From: Nematopogon swammerdamellus
Taxonomy: Eukaryota; Arthropoda; Insecta; Lepidoptera; Adelidae
Assembly: GCA_946902875.1 (NCBI GenBank)
Contig: OX336351.1
Coordinates: 4,895,761-4,959,760, forward strand
Direction of reading: 5' to 3'
Length of the DNA stretch: 64,000 nucleotides
Shown: positions 20,409 through 31,265 of the stretch, piece by piece
How the letters are laid out: each line of letters starts with the position of its first letter
Position numbering within the stretch: the stretch's first letter is position 1
Notes under the pieces: generated by a model
Database searches by the model: none
The model's input: the letters and a program-made list of their open reading frames with translations, nothing else
What the model was told of the DNA's origin: nothing
Translations under genes and position numbers: made by a program

Positions 20409-20451
<43 letters not shown>

Positions 20452-20574
20452 TTAGACGCTGGTATAAAATTAGAAATACTCCAACAACAGGCTGCAATTG
20501 AAACCACAAAAATAATGACCAAATTTCTTAGTGGAAATCTACCTCCGGACAGTGAAGACAATAATATTATGTAA
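20392..20574 (+). pseudogene. Possible 3' end of an unknown coding sequence
   Basis: Starts inside a (TA)n tract (20412-20448), but the last 41 codons (NLDAGIKLEILQQQAAIETT onward, ending EDNNIM) look like real protein: a charged helix followed by an acidic tail and a stop. It may be the end of an exon or of a transposon-borne DNA-binding protein. The N-terminal repetitive part is not meaningful. I do not recognise it. Confidence 0.3.
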
Positions 20575-20715
20575 CTCAAGACTGATCGGTGGGCCCGTCT
20601 TCTATCTTGGGAGGCACTCGAGCGAGGACGGGTGGCAGACCGGCGAGTACAATCGCCGACGACTCCGAAAAAATCCGGAAGAATAAAATTATGTAGTACT
20701 AACCTATGATATAGG

Positions 20716-20988
20716 TATCTACTTTTTTTTATAGAAACTGACACGGTTGGCTACATCACATACAACATCCGCGATGTGAGCCCATAACACCGGTTGAACT
20801 TGGTGCCACGTCAGTGCTTCCCTTCGGTCGTGCCGGCTACTACACTGAACTGGACGGAAAACACAAACTATTTACATAGCCGTTTCGACCGACCTTTCAT
20901 TCAGTGCGGTGGTATTACGGTGGTAGGGTTTAACCCGGGCGGGTTAAACCCTACCACCTAGTAATATAAGAAGGGAGTCATATCCCCT
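20716..20988 (-). mobile_element. Family A SINE, truncated in the chimeric head
   Basis: Poly(A) side at 20716. The body matches family A and it ends in aatataagaagggagtcata, the junction diagnostic of the B-head subfamily. Confidence 0.8.
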
Positions 20989-21303
20989 ACTTAACGTGAG
21001 GTACCTACATCAGAATTCTTGTACCTACTAATTCCACCAGTGTATGGGTTAATGTTCACTCGAGCACTTCCACTTACTAAAATCAGTACAAACGCACTCA
21101 GGCGATATCTAATCGGCATCATGGGTACAGATTATCCCAAGCGCTGTTACTGTGTTAGCTAAGACGCAATTTCCTAAATCTGTTCCGCCTACACTCGTGG
21201 GCCACATGTGGGCCACCATCTTAGCCTCAGCTTTATTTTTCTTTTTAGCTTTTCAAATCAAATCAAATTAATGTATTTCTGAATTCACTTATCTGGCATA
21301 TCA
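20989..21303. other. No gene seen
   Basis: Mixed sequence between repeats. No coding or structural feature recognised. Confidence 0.4.
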
Positions 21304-21598
21304 ATACTAATAATAAATCTGTAAGGGATGGCCTAACAGTAAATTGACGATTTTTAGAAATATTTTCCGTATGTGTGTGTGTTCCTCCATAACTCCTAAA
21401 CCGATAATCCGAATTCGATAAGGATATGCGGGACACAGGATAGGCTAATAAAATTTTGTTTCGGTTACGCTAAGATGTGGCTCTCATACAAACCGAATTG
21501 TTACGCGCCCCGAAATAAAGGTACGGCAGCGGGATTACTTACTTTCTTGTTTATAAATACGAAATTCACGCGAGCGAAGCCGCGGGCAAAAACTGCTT
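21304..21598 (+). repeat. Interspersed family E
   Basis: Opens tactaataataaatctgtaa, has ccataactcctaaaccgat and gggacacaggataggctaat, and ends ttcacgcgagcgaagccgcg. The same start and end bracket 23958-26362, where a minisatellite is embedded. Confidence 0.7.
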
Positions 21599-21659
21599 TA
21601 TTTATATAGAAAACAGCGCAAATGACTTCTAGATTAAATAGGAAAAAAACTACGTTCCC

Positions 21660-21730
21660 ACTTGGGGGAGGGGGGGGGGGGGGGGTCCAAGCAAGAGCCA
21701 CTGTAGGCTCCGAGGGGGGGGGGGGGGCTG
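21660..21730. repeat. Two poly(G) tracts
   Basis: Runs of G interrupted by single A or T at about 21664-21686 and 21714-21727. Together they may form G-quadruplexes. Adjacent 21731-22090 shows no gene. Confidence 0.8.
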
Positions 21731-22095
21731 CACCAAAAAGGACAAATTGAAACCACGTGGTTTATGGACGCTTCCTAAGTAGGCGACTCTCGGCCTATCT
21801 TCGCCGTGTTTATTTCACGCGGTATATACGCGAGTGTAGGTTCTACTCAGTTCTACTAGTGTTACTTACTAGAGCGGCCCGAGAGCGTTATAGTTTCACA
21901 TCCGACATCATGCATAAGTAATGCGGCTGACACTCCACCTCGCGATCTGCCTGTCGTGGGCAAAAATGCGTTACCTCCCACTTACGGAATTGCTTACGCG
22001 GGGTAAACAAGACATCCGGGGCATGGAGATTCGCTCCCCCGGGTATACGTTGCCTCTGTACCAAGTTGAGCACGAATAAGGTATCTCGCGAGCAT

Positions 22096-22475
22096 TTTTT
22101 TTATATGGAAACTGACACGGTTGTCTACATCACCTACAACATCCGTGATGTCAGCCCATAACACCGGGTGAACTAGGTGCCATGTCAGTGCTTCCCTTCA
22201 TTTCATGTCGGCTACACTGAACTGGACGAAAAACACGAACTATTTACATAGCCGTTTCGACCGACGACGTTTCATTCAGTGCTGTAGTACCAGCCCGGGC
22301 GGGCTAAACCCTACCACCTAGTAAGGCAAGGGGGAAGGGACCTACAGTTTAACGTGGAATCCGAACCACGGTCAGCCCCCAACGGTCGAGCGGTCACCCA
22401 TCCAAGTACTGACCGCGCTAAGGGTTGATTAACAACAGTCGACCGACCGTGCCACTGAGCTACCGAGGCTGACAA
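22096..22475 (-). mobile_element. Full-length tRNA/5S SINE (family A)
   Basis: The third complete copy. T run at about 22096, 5S-derived segment at about 22390-22432, and the A-box end at taccgaggctgaca. AGCAT at 22091-22095 is repeated at 22476-22480, a 5-bp target duplication. The 5S part is slightly more decayed than in the other two copies. Confidence 0.85.
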
Positions 22476-22644
22476 AGCATGATGTGAATAAGTCTATACG
22501 TTCGTCGGCGTCCGGAGAACGAAGAACCAATAGATTGCTCACAGTCCTCTCTGCCGTCTGCGCGCCCGTGCTATGATTTTTATAGTGAACCGGCACGGGT
22601 GGCTGTGCCTAACGGTAGGTAGGTTAGATTGGTCGATCTAAATC

Positions 22645-22995
22645 ACAAGTACAAAAGAAAATTCGGTCAAGTGCGAGTTTTACTCGCGCACGGAGGGTCC
22701 CGTAGATCCGCTATGCCATACCTGTCAAAAACCATATTCGTCTATATTTTGTCTTCATAAAATGCAAAATATAAATACCTGTGGCGCTAAATAAATAACT
22801 ATGCGATTAGTAACACGATTCTTGTATATGGACCACCCTAATTTTTCCTTTTTGTTTTGTTTTTTATTATTTGTTGGCACATCCGCCTTAATATTATGTG
22901 AACATGTCAACCGGTACAGCCCTAGGACGGACGGACAGATAGACTGAACCCTTAATAATAGGCTTGCGTATGGATATGGAATCCTAAAAAGGCAA
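22645..22995 (-). repeat. Interspersed family J, inverse copy
   Basis: Begins ttcggtcaagtgcgagtttt with actcgcgcacggagggtccc and ends near tatggaatcctaaaaa. 22480-22644 before it shows no gene. Confidence 0.6.
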
Positions 22996-23179
22996 CACAA
23001 GCAACGGGAAAAATGACTTCAAAACGTTCGACTGTGCACTGCTCGAGCACGTTTGTATGAAAGAGACGAGCAGCGGGAAGCAAAACAGCAAGCGAAGTTA
23101 GAGAGACACATAGGTAAGGCTGTAAGTTATCTTCTATCTTCTATCTTTGTCAGCGTCTTTGTCGCACACCAAGCAAAAA

Positions 23180-23545
23180 ATAATTTCTATTCTATTCTAT
23201 TTTAAACTAACTCAAAATATATTACATTAAAACTCTTATTATAAAATAGGTTATTTAATTACGAGTCCAGCGTCCAGAGTCAATGGGGCGATTTTTCTGT
23301 GTACACCACAAGCTGAACAATTACAATTTTGACTTGTGCAAACTAATGATGTGTTTAAGTCAGTCTCTGCATACAGGCACACAGCCTCACGCGACCAGTC
23401 TTTGTTTACAGGTAGACAAAGTGTTCGCGCTATACTTGGAATCGAGCGCCATGCTCGGTTGAAAAGAGAAGCTGTTTGATTCGGTATGCGGATTTGATGA
23501 ACTCCGTTGGGAGCAGCGCGACATGGCATCGGAACAATTTTCTTT
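23180..23545 (-). pseudogene. Probable retroposon 3' end with short coding remnant
   Basis: A 92-codon minus-strand frame (23251-23529) is followed, in its own direction, by an AT-rich untranslated stretch and a short (aatag)n tail at about 23188-23206. That arrangement fits a LINE or retroposon 3' end. The predicted protein has a Cys-rich patch (CTSQNCNCSACG), which I do not recognise. Confidence 0.4.
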
Positions 23546-23957
23546 GCTGATACAATATCAGTACGTATATTGACTTTGACCCTGCTATATTTATTGCGAT
23601 CCGAGTACGTCCTTCCGGTTCGGGATTCGAAAAAGCTGAACGAACTCGAATATTGTGTGTAAGTAAGCTAGGTTATTTGATGTCACGATGTTCTATTGTT
23701 AAAATTTATTTATCCTAGTACTTTCGTCTAGACTTTTTTGAGTGTTTTTTATATGTGATTTGAACGGCTATAAATTATAATCTTTCAAAAGAATAAAATC
23801 ATTGGTTTATCTACAAATTATTCGACTATACTATTAACATTATCGTATTCTTACTTTTATCAAAATTGTCTAGAGACTTTTGTTTTACTAAATTAGAAAT
23901 TAATTATTAATAATATATTTTTTTATTTTTTTTTTACTAGCATATCATCATCAATCA
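23546..23957. other. AT-rich DNA, no gene seen
   Basis: AT-rich, no structure recognised. Confidence 0.5.
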
Positions 23958-26362
23958 ATCAATACTAATAATAAATCTGTAAGGGGTGGTCATGGAGTAA
24001 GTTACTTTGTTTTAGGAAATATTGAGTTTGTAGCCTCTATGTATGATACTAAAGCTAAATTTACGATTTTTAGAAATCTTTTCTGTATGTATGTATGTAT
24101 GTATGTTCCGCCATAACTCTTAAACCGATCATCCGAATTCGATGAAACTTTGTACAATCACATTTAACTATATGGGACACAGGATAGGCTACATCAAATT
24201 CAGTTCCGGTTACGCTAAGATGTAGCTCCCATACAAACCGATATGTTCAATCCGCGCGCCTTAGTACTATACATAGGTATTTACCGAGCGAGCGGCAGTT
24301 GGCGGCGCGGGGGAGGCGGCGCGGGGGAGGCGCGGCCTATAAACTCAACAGCGAACCGAGCAGCCGCACTATATTCCTCTTTTACAGTACTATAGCTTAT
24401 ACATCAAAAAGGCTATAATTTATAAATACATGTGTAAATTTGCCCAAATATCGATAAATGTCAAGTAAATCGGAAAAAATCCTGCCTTCTGAGAGCTATC
24501 TCGGCGTGCGCTGCATAAACCGTTAGAGTTACAAGAAGATAGTGTATGTTGAGGTTGTTGTCTAAAATAGTTCTAAAGAAAAGTCCGCGACAGCATATAT
24601 CTACCTTTTATGTGGAAGCCACCATAGCCAAAATAGTGAACCAAAAATACATTTAAATTGGATACTGTATTTACAATGCACATTTTATATTTTTGAATTA
24701 ATTCTTATTAAAATACATACTTTTATCGCTTCTGGTATTTAAAGTAGATAAACTTTGGCTGTTACACTAAGTAATTTGGACAAATAGTTTATAAGTTACG
24801 ACGATAAGAATGTCTTGAGAGAAGCGCTGCGCTTCTCTCAGCGGGGGGCAGCGGGGCGAGGCGAATATGTTTGTATGAATTTCCTCCATAAAATTTAAGC
24901 CGATCATCTAAATTCGATTAAAATTACTACACGCACATGTAGCTATACGAGACACAGGATAGGCTAAATAAAATTCAGTTCTGGTTATGCTAATATGTGG
25001 AGTATTACACTTAGTTAGGTAGGTATGTAAAGTACTTGATTTATTTTAATAGAATTTTCTTATTTTAATATCGATAGCTTTTTCCCGCGGATTCACTCGC
25101 GTGAAATTCGTATTTCAAAAGAAGAAACGTAACTTAGGCCGGGACCGGAGGGCGAACTGGATTTACGGATAAAAACAATAAACATTCTCAAAGAAAGTAA
25201 GTAACATACTAAAGGCGAGGCCGAAGGCCGAGCTGCGTTCAGGAAGAGGTTAAACCTTTTCGAAGAAAATAAGCAACAAAGGGCGAGGCTGAATGCCGAG
25301 CTGCGTTCAGGAAGACCTTCAACCTCCTCGAACAAGTTCTAGAAGAAAGTAAGTAACTAAGGGCGAGGCCTAAGGTCGAGTTGCGTCCAGGAAGACTATA
25401 ATCCTTCTCGAAGAAAGTAAGTAACTAAGGGCGTGGCCGAAGGCCAAGCTGTATTCTGGAAGACACTAAACCTTCTCGATGACAGTAAGTAACTATGGGC
25501 GATAGTTACTTACTTTCTTCAAGACGGTTTATAGTCTTCCTGAACCAAGCTCGGCCTTCGGCCTCGCCCTCAATTACTTAATTTCTTCGAGAAGGTTTAT
25601 GATCTTCCTAAACGCAGCTCGGCCTTCGGCCTCGCCCTTAGTTACTTACTTTCTTCGAGAAGGTTTATGGTCTTCCTGAACGCAGCTCGGCCTTCGGCCT
25701 CGCCCTCTGTTACTTACTTTCTTCGAAAAGGTTATCGTCTTCCTGAAGGCAGCTCGGCCTTCGGCCTCGCCCTCAGTTAGGTACTTAGTTTCATCAAGAA
25801 GATTTATAGTCTTCCTGAACGCAGCTCGGTCTTCGGCCTCGCCCTTAGTTACTTACTTTCTTCGAGAAGGTTTATGGTCTTCCTGAACGCAGCTCGGCCT
25901 TCGGCCTCGCCCTCTGTTACTTACTTCTTCGAAAAGGTTATCGTCTTCCTGAACGCAGCTCGGCCTTCGGCCTCGCCCTCAGTGACTTACTTTCTTCAAG
26001 AAGTTTTATAGTCTTGCTGTACGCAGCTCGGCCTTCGGCCTCGCCCTCAATTACTTACTTTCTTTGAGTAGGTTTATCGGCTTTCTGAACGCAGCTCGGC
26101 CTTCGGCCTCGCCCTTAGTTACTTATGTACTTTCTTCGAGAAGGTTTATGGTTTTCCTTAACGCAGCTCGGCCTTCGGCCTCGCCCTCTGTTACTTACTT
26201 CTTCGAAAAGGTTATCGTCTTGCTGTACGCAGCTCGGCCTTCGGCCTCGCCCTCAATTACTTACTTTCCTTGAGTGGGTTTATCGCCTTACTTAACTTAG
26301 TTACTTACTTGCTTTCTTTGAAATACGAATTTCACGCGAGCGAAGCCGCGGGCAAAAGCTAG
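23958..26362 (+). mobile_element. Family E element carrying a minisatellite
   Basis: Has the family E start (ctaataataaatctgtaagg) and the family E end (gcgagcgaagccgcgggc, 26338-26355), but is 2.4 kb instead of about 300 bp. The extra length holds a GC-rich block (24280-24345, repeated ggcggcgcggggga), further E-like internal blocks, and the palindromic minisatellite at 25083-26362. No protein is encoded. Confidence 0.6.
25083..26362. repeat. Palindromic 60-bp minisatellite (family D)
   Basis: Units of about 60 bp with the core gcgaggccgaaggccgagct followed by gcgttcaggaaga and ttctcgaagaaagtaagta. Units run forward from about 25130 to 25496, then switch to the reverse complement from 25502 to about 26310. 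The switch point is a 13-bp inverted repeat (agtaagtaactat, spacer 5). The outer ends are also inverted repeats (cgcgtgaaattcgtatttca and its complement). The translated frames here only reflect the repeat. Confidence 0.9.
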
Positions 26363-26454
26363 TTAAAACTAAATTTAGAAAAACTAATCTCATTGTCATT
26401 TTGTATCTCGTATTGCATAGACTTTAAAACAAAATTTGTTAATTTGATAACTTA

Positions 26455-26770
26455 CATACATACCACACACTGTATCCCGACAATCCGGGTAAGTAGAGTA
26501 ATCGGTGTTGTGCTGCAAGTACTCCTGTAAAATACAGCACAACACCTATCACCACGTTTAGCAATGTATTATGACAAGATAGCTATCAAGCAAGGCACGA
26601 AGATCCACCTGCTGCACGACTCGGTAGAAGGACCGTGCCAAAGTGAGAGGTGGCTGGCCTTTCGCCATTTAGCACGGCAGCTTGTCCTTATCCCTCAGCC
26701 GCCTTTTACGACATGCACGGGGAGAGATGCAGTGGGGCCATTAATTTTAAGTACCGGCCCCAGACCACAC
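26455..26770 (-). repeat. Retroposon family B, nearly full length
   Basis: Inverse copy, with catacataccacacac at the tail and cgacatgcacggggagagat and ttaagtaccggcccc at the head. Confidence 0.75.
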
Positions 26771-26825
26771 GGCCATTTGATAACTTTACAGAAATGTTCA
26801 CAGTAAGTCAACTACGGAAACACGT

Positions 26826-27195
26826 TTATTAGATTGTGCGTCGGCTTCTCATGCGAGAGGTCCGAGGTTTGAATCCGGTCGGCCTACACCAATGAGTTTT
26901 TTCTGACGAAAAAAATTACGTACGGTTCGAAACCGGTGTAAAACTGTAGGTCCCTTCCCCTTACCCTCTTACTAGGTGGTAGGCTCAAATTGTAGCCGAC
27001 TGCGTTGGTACCACCGTACTGGATGTAAGATGGCCGCATAGCAGCCTCGTTTCAGTTCTCCTCTAGTCCAGTATAGCCAGCAATCCAAGGAAGTCTCCGG
27101 TATAGCGCCTACCTTCTCTGAGGTGATATTGGTTGGTCGGAGTATGCTTTGGCCCCTCCGACTCAGCCATCTATACCGGATTACATAAAAAAAAA
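26826..27195 (+). mobile_element. tRNA-derived SINE (family C)
   Basis: Head about 26832-26890: gtcggcttctcatgcgagag then gaggtttgaatccggtcgg, i.e. anticodon region and T-arm of a class II-like tRNA. Then a linker with aatgagttttttctgacg, a body with gtaggctcaaattgtagcc and atggccgcatagcagcctcg, and a tail (ccctccgactcagcc, accggattacataaaaaa). Non-coding, mobilised in trans. Confidence 0.8.
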
Positions 27196-27242
27196 TGTTC
27201 TTCTTAGAACACTGCACTATACCTTCATACATTGTATAGACC

Positions 27243-27360
27243 CCGATTTTTTTTTATGCAAACTGACGCGGTTGGCTACAACATCCGAGATGTTAGCCCA
27301 TAACAGTGCTTCCATTTATTTCATGTCAGCTACATTGAACTGGACGGAAAACAAAATTGC
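27243..27360 (-). mobile_element. Truncated family A SINE
   Basis: Tail and first part of the body only (actgacgcggttggctac, atgttagcccataac), with an internal deletion of the hairpin-like segment. Confidence 0.7.
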
Positions 27361-27371
27361 TAATGAGTACG

Positions 27372-27702
27372 GTTGTACCGTGTGGGGCCGGTACTTTAAA
27401 AGAATAGCCCCACTGCATCTCACCCCGTGTATGTCGTAAAAGGCGACTAAGGGATGACTCCCTTCTTATATTACTAGGTGGTAGGGTTTAACCCGCACGG
27501 GTTGGTACCACCGCACTGAATGAAAGGTCGGTCGAAACGGCTATGTAAATAGTTTGTGTTTTCCATCCAGTTCAGTGTAGCCGGCACGACCGAAGGGAAT
27601 CACTGACATGGCACCAAGTTCATCCGGTGTTATGGGCTGACTACACGGATGTTGTAGGTGATGTAGCCAACCGTGTCAGTATCCATAAAAAAAAAAAAAA
27701 GA
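27372..27702 (+). mobile_element. Chimeric SINE: family B head, family A body
   Basis: Second copy of the chimera seen at 10316-10647, with the same junction (gatgactcccttcttatatt) and a poly(A) end at about 27690-27702. Confidence 0.85.
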
Positions 27703-27983
27703 GTAGGAAAATAACGTAAAATTTATGCCTGCTGCTAAACGGTTTTACACACGTTTTACATGTAGCTACGTCAGCCCCATAGTTCCGATTATTTCTAAGT
27801 TCAGGTTGATAAACGTAAGTTCATAATTAAAAATTACCTATTAGTAATTTGTTGTTACCTATTTGTTTGCTGACTGTATAATGTCAGTGTCAGCCTCAGA
27901 TGTCAGCTGACGTCACATCGGCGTTAATTTGACAAGGTACCAGCGTATCCAATTTAATGTACCTATATATTGTAATGGCTTAT
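27703..27983. other. No gene seen
   Basis: Mixed sequence between a SINE and a MITE. Confidence 0.4.
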
Positions 27984-28390
27984 ATATAAGGTGTTTCGTT
28001 AGTCATGTCAAAAATTTCGGGAGGGTTACATACACACTCAAATAAACACGTTACGCAAAAAAAAACATTTAATGTTTTTAGCATTACTTTTCGAGAAATT
28101 TAACAAAACATGTTTGCTACCTAAAGATTAACCTGTGTGTAACAGTAGGTAACTTGCATTGTACGGGGTCAATGACCGTACTATGTTCAAACGCAGAACA
28201 GCTGTTTGTTGTAAGTATGTTACAAGGTCACTATGATTGGTTTTTACAGCTACTTATTTGATTTTATTTATTTTTTGTTAGGAGAAAAAATGCTCTCCTA
28301 TAAACATAAGTTTTTTTACGTAAAGTGTTTATTTGAGTGTGTATGTAACCCTCCCGAAATTTTTGACATGACTAACGAAACACCTTATAT
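27984..28390. mobile_element. MITE with about 80-bp terminal inverted repeats
   Basis: The left end ataaggtgtttcgttagtca continues through gggagggttacatacacact. It is matched by its reverse complement ending at about 28390, with a handful of mismatches over about 80 bp. The 250-bp centre is non-coding. It sits in a TATATA context, so a TA-type duplication is possible but cannot be distinguished. Superfamily not determined. Confidence 0.8.
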
Positions 28391-28684
28391 AATGTACTGT
28401 TAGTAACTTATATTCATGAATACCGCAACCACTACTACGCTCGGTATCGATTATCTACACAGTTCAGTGTTATGCAAATGCCCACTTCTGAGATGGCCGA
28501 GACGCTCTCCTCACAAAAAACACAACGCAGCCCGCAGGCGCCTCGGCTGACAATTATCACAGTTTGGCAGCGTGCCTCGGGGAGTGCCCGGAGGCGACGC
28601 GGCATTCACCTAACTAGAGCAGAAGGAGTATTGGCGAAAATTATAGCGCGCGATTGAGTGATCAAAAAAGTCAAATTCGACATA
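28391..28684. other. Single-copy-looking GC-rich patch
   Basis: 28440-28660 is GC-richer than its surroundings and has an open frame of 61 codons without any recognisable domain or splice signals. It does not match other parts of the window. Confidence 0.35.
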
Positions 28685-28895
28685 CATACATATACATATC
28701 AACACGCTGAATCCCGACAATCGGGGTAAGCAGAGTAATCGGTGTTGTGCTGCTAGAACTCCGGCAAATTACAGCACAACACCGACCACCACGTTTCGCA
28801 AAGTATTCGATGAAGATTCAATCGATAAAGCAGCAAGTAAGACAAGTATAATAATAGTATAATAATAGATGATGTAGCCAACCGTGTCAGTTTCA
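28685..28895 (-). repeat. Family B fragment and family A tail scrap
   Basis: 28685-28845 is the 3' half of family B in inverse orientation. 28868-28893 is an isolated gatgtagccaaccgtgtcag tail of family A ending in a short A run. Confidence 0.65.
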
Positions 28896-29199
28896 AAAAA
28901 GTTGCTACTTGACGCTTTTCCAGTAGCGCGCTCCAATTTTACGTAATATTCCAACATAACACGGCCTGGCCAGCTCATTCCGAAAGATATAAGTGGGATA
29001 TAAGAATATTGGGAAAGTGGATGAGAACTTTGCTGTATAAATAATGAGTGTAAGAACTTGGGGCCTTTTGGGTTCATCTGTGTATCTTAAGATCAATATA
29101 GTACATTTTCAGAACGATCCAGACCGAGGTTTGGACAATATTCTTACTTCGTTGTTTGTTTAGCATTCATATTGGTGGTCAAACTCCCTCATATTATAA
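28896..29199. other. No gene seen
   Basis: Unassigned. The open frames here overlap repeat edges and show no features. Confidence 0.4.
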
Positions 29200-29725
29200 G
29201 GAATGTTTCAGGATAGGCTTGAGAAAATTCAGGAGTAGAAAGTACTCATTATTAGAAGAAAAAAATCCTTATAACTTAAATTGAAATTCCGTATATTTTT
29301 TTTATACAAAAATTGGATATTGTAATAAAAACTCGATGGAAATTGAGTCTTATTGAGATTTGGCAACAGTGCTGTCTAGGTCTAGACTCTAGAGAGTACA
29401 ATGACTTAGTCCAGTCCACCTTTTCTTTTGTAGTCACTGAAATTTCAGTGTTTGGAATTTGCCTACATGCGGGTCAATTCTACTAATTATGTATGCAACA
29501 TACCCATTTCTATCCATGAGTTTGTGATTTTATTTTAATTTAATAAAGGCGGACGTTAACCGTCCATCAAATCTTCATGAAATTATTTTAACCAAAAAGT
29601 AAAAAAAATATATATATATATATAATATATATAAACAACCGAAAAGTTTCTGTGCTTTTCGTCTTCAAATATGGACCCCTATCGAGACTTGATTTCACCA
29701 AACCCTACCCTGAAACCGCTGCTGT
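29200..29725 (-). repeat. Interspersed repeat family H, copy 2
   Basis: Inverse of 2480-2970, with the same order of landmarks, plus a (TA)n expansion at about 29607-29630. Confidence 0.7.
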
Positions 29726-29749
29726 ATACATACCAAAGAATATAACGGC

Positions 29750-30155
29750 GAGTGGCCTGGGCGGTCTTGGATCGGACTCATATGTTCGAATCCGGCTGAC
29801 ATGAACCAATGAGTTTTTCTTGTGGAAAAATTTACGCGCATATCTACACCTGCAGCGTCACCGTACGGAACCGCGGTGTAAAACTGTTAGGTCACTTTAG
29901 GTCTCGTTAGGCTCAAATTGTAGCTGAATGGGTTGGTACCACCGTACTGGATGTAAGATGGCCGCATAGCTGCCTCGGCTGTGTTCTCCTCTAGTTCGGC
30001 ATAGCCAAATGCAAAGGGAAGTCTCCGGTATGGCACCTAGTAGGTGCCATACCGGAGACGAAGGTAGGTGCCACTTACCTTCTCGGAGGTAATGTTGGCT
30101 GGTTGGAGCATGCGCTCTGGTCCCTCTGACACAGCCACCCATAGTGAATTACATA
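29750..30155 (+). mobile_element. tRNA-derived SINE (family C) with internal palindrome
   Basis: The head (gcgagtggcctgggcggtct, gttcgaatccggctgac) and the C body and tail are recognisable. At 30021-30059 the segment gtctccggtatggcacct is followed, after agt, by its exact reverse complement, so the copy contains an 18-bp perfect hairpin absent from the other copies. The tail ends gaattacataac instead of poly(A). Confidence 0.75.
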
Positions 30156-30159
30156 ACAA

Positions 30160-30648
30160 AATGCCATGCGCACTTATCTGCATGCTATGCGCAGTTATCT
30201 GCATGTTATTCGCAGTTATCTGCATGTTATTCGCAGTTATCTGCACGTTATTTGCAGTTATCTACATGTTATGCGCAGTTATCTGTACGTTATTCGCAGT
30301 TATCTGCACGTTATTTGCAGTTATATGCATGTTATGCGCAGTTATCTGCACGTTATTCGCATTTATCTTCACGTTATTTGCAGTTATCTGTATGTTATGC
30401 GCAGTTATCTGCATGTTATTCGCAGTTATCTGTATGTTATGCGCAGTTATCTGCATGTTATTCGCAGTTATCTGCATGTTATTCGCAGTTATCTGCATGT
30501 TATGCTCAGTTATTTGCACGTTATTCGCAGTTATCTGCACGTTATTTGCAGTTATATGCATGTCATGCGCAGTTATCTGCACGTTATTCGCAGTTATCTG
30601 CACGTTATGCGCAGTTATCTGCATGTTATGCGCAGTTATCTGCTCGCA
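30160..30648. repeat. 21-bp minisatellite, about 23 copies
   Basis: Unit cagttatctgcatgttattcg with scattered point changes. The unit length is a multiple of three and holds no stop in several frames, so long frames open on both strands (for example 30068-30724 and 30144-30839 plus, 30262-30624 minus). Three plus frames and one minus frame stay open at once, which argues that none is selected as protein. The array sits directly at the 3' end of a SINE. Confidence 0.9.
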
Positions 30649-30944
30649 TGCAAATGAAGCATTGTATAGTGTTTACTTTTTGCCTTTATTGTCATCGATC
30701 CCATCTGAAAGGGTTCAAACTTGAAAGAGATAAAATGCTAAAAAGCGACCGTCGTCGCCTAGAACGGGCTCCATATTCGGTTCAGGGGTTGCTCAAATAT
30801 TTACTCACCATGGGAATAATTACTCAGAAATGCCATTAACATATTTAATAAAAACATTACAAATTGAACTGCGCGCACACCATTGTTTATTGTTTATTTT
30901 CTTTTATAGTATAATTTCATCATTATGTAGGTAATCTACTATTG
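30649..30944. other. No gene seen
   Basis: Short unassigned stretch after the minisatellite. Confidence 0.4.
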
Positions 30945-31265
30945 GGTACGTCGAAAATTCCGTCACTTCTATTTCAGTGCGAAGAAGAACTGACGAAGAA
31001 ACTTCGCAAGTAACATTTATTTTCTTAGTATGTACCTTAAAAGTATTATATTTACTTACAAATAATTAACTCATATTACCGCTCACAATAACATTATTAT
31101 TTACAAGTTAAACGTGAATATCTGCCTATTTACATTACGTACATCTGGTGTAGTATACACTAGTACCAACGCACAATGAATTAAGTTCGTTCGGAACGCC
31201 GAAGACGTATTTTCCGTCTAGTTCAGTGTAGCTGACGACCAAAGTGAAGCACTGACATGGCACAT
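30945..31265 (+). repeat. Family I retroposon fragment and family A scrap
   Basis: 30950-31125 matches 32300-32490 (gaagaagaactgacgaagaa, cttcgcaagt, accgctcacaa..aacat). 31203-31263 is a family A body fragment (gttcagtgtagctgacg, gaagcactgacatggcac). Confidence 0.6.

Noticed and set aside
30160..30648. CRISPR-like regular repeats
   Set aside because: Repeats are contiguous without unique spacers, in eukaryotic DNA. Tandem arrays at 7078, 25083, 52204 and 55082 were rejected for the same reason.
30068..30839. Long overlapping frames of 163-231 codons on the plus strand and 120 on the minus strand
   Set aside because: They are readings of a 21-bp minisatellite whose unit is a multiple of three and stop-free in several frames.
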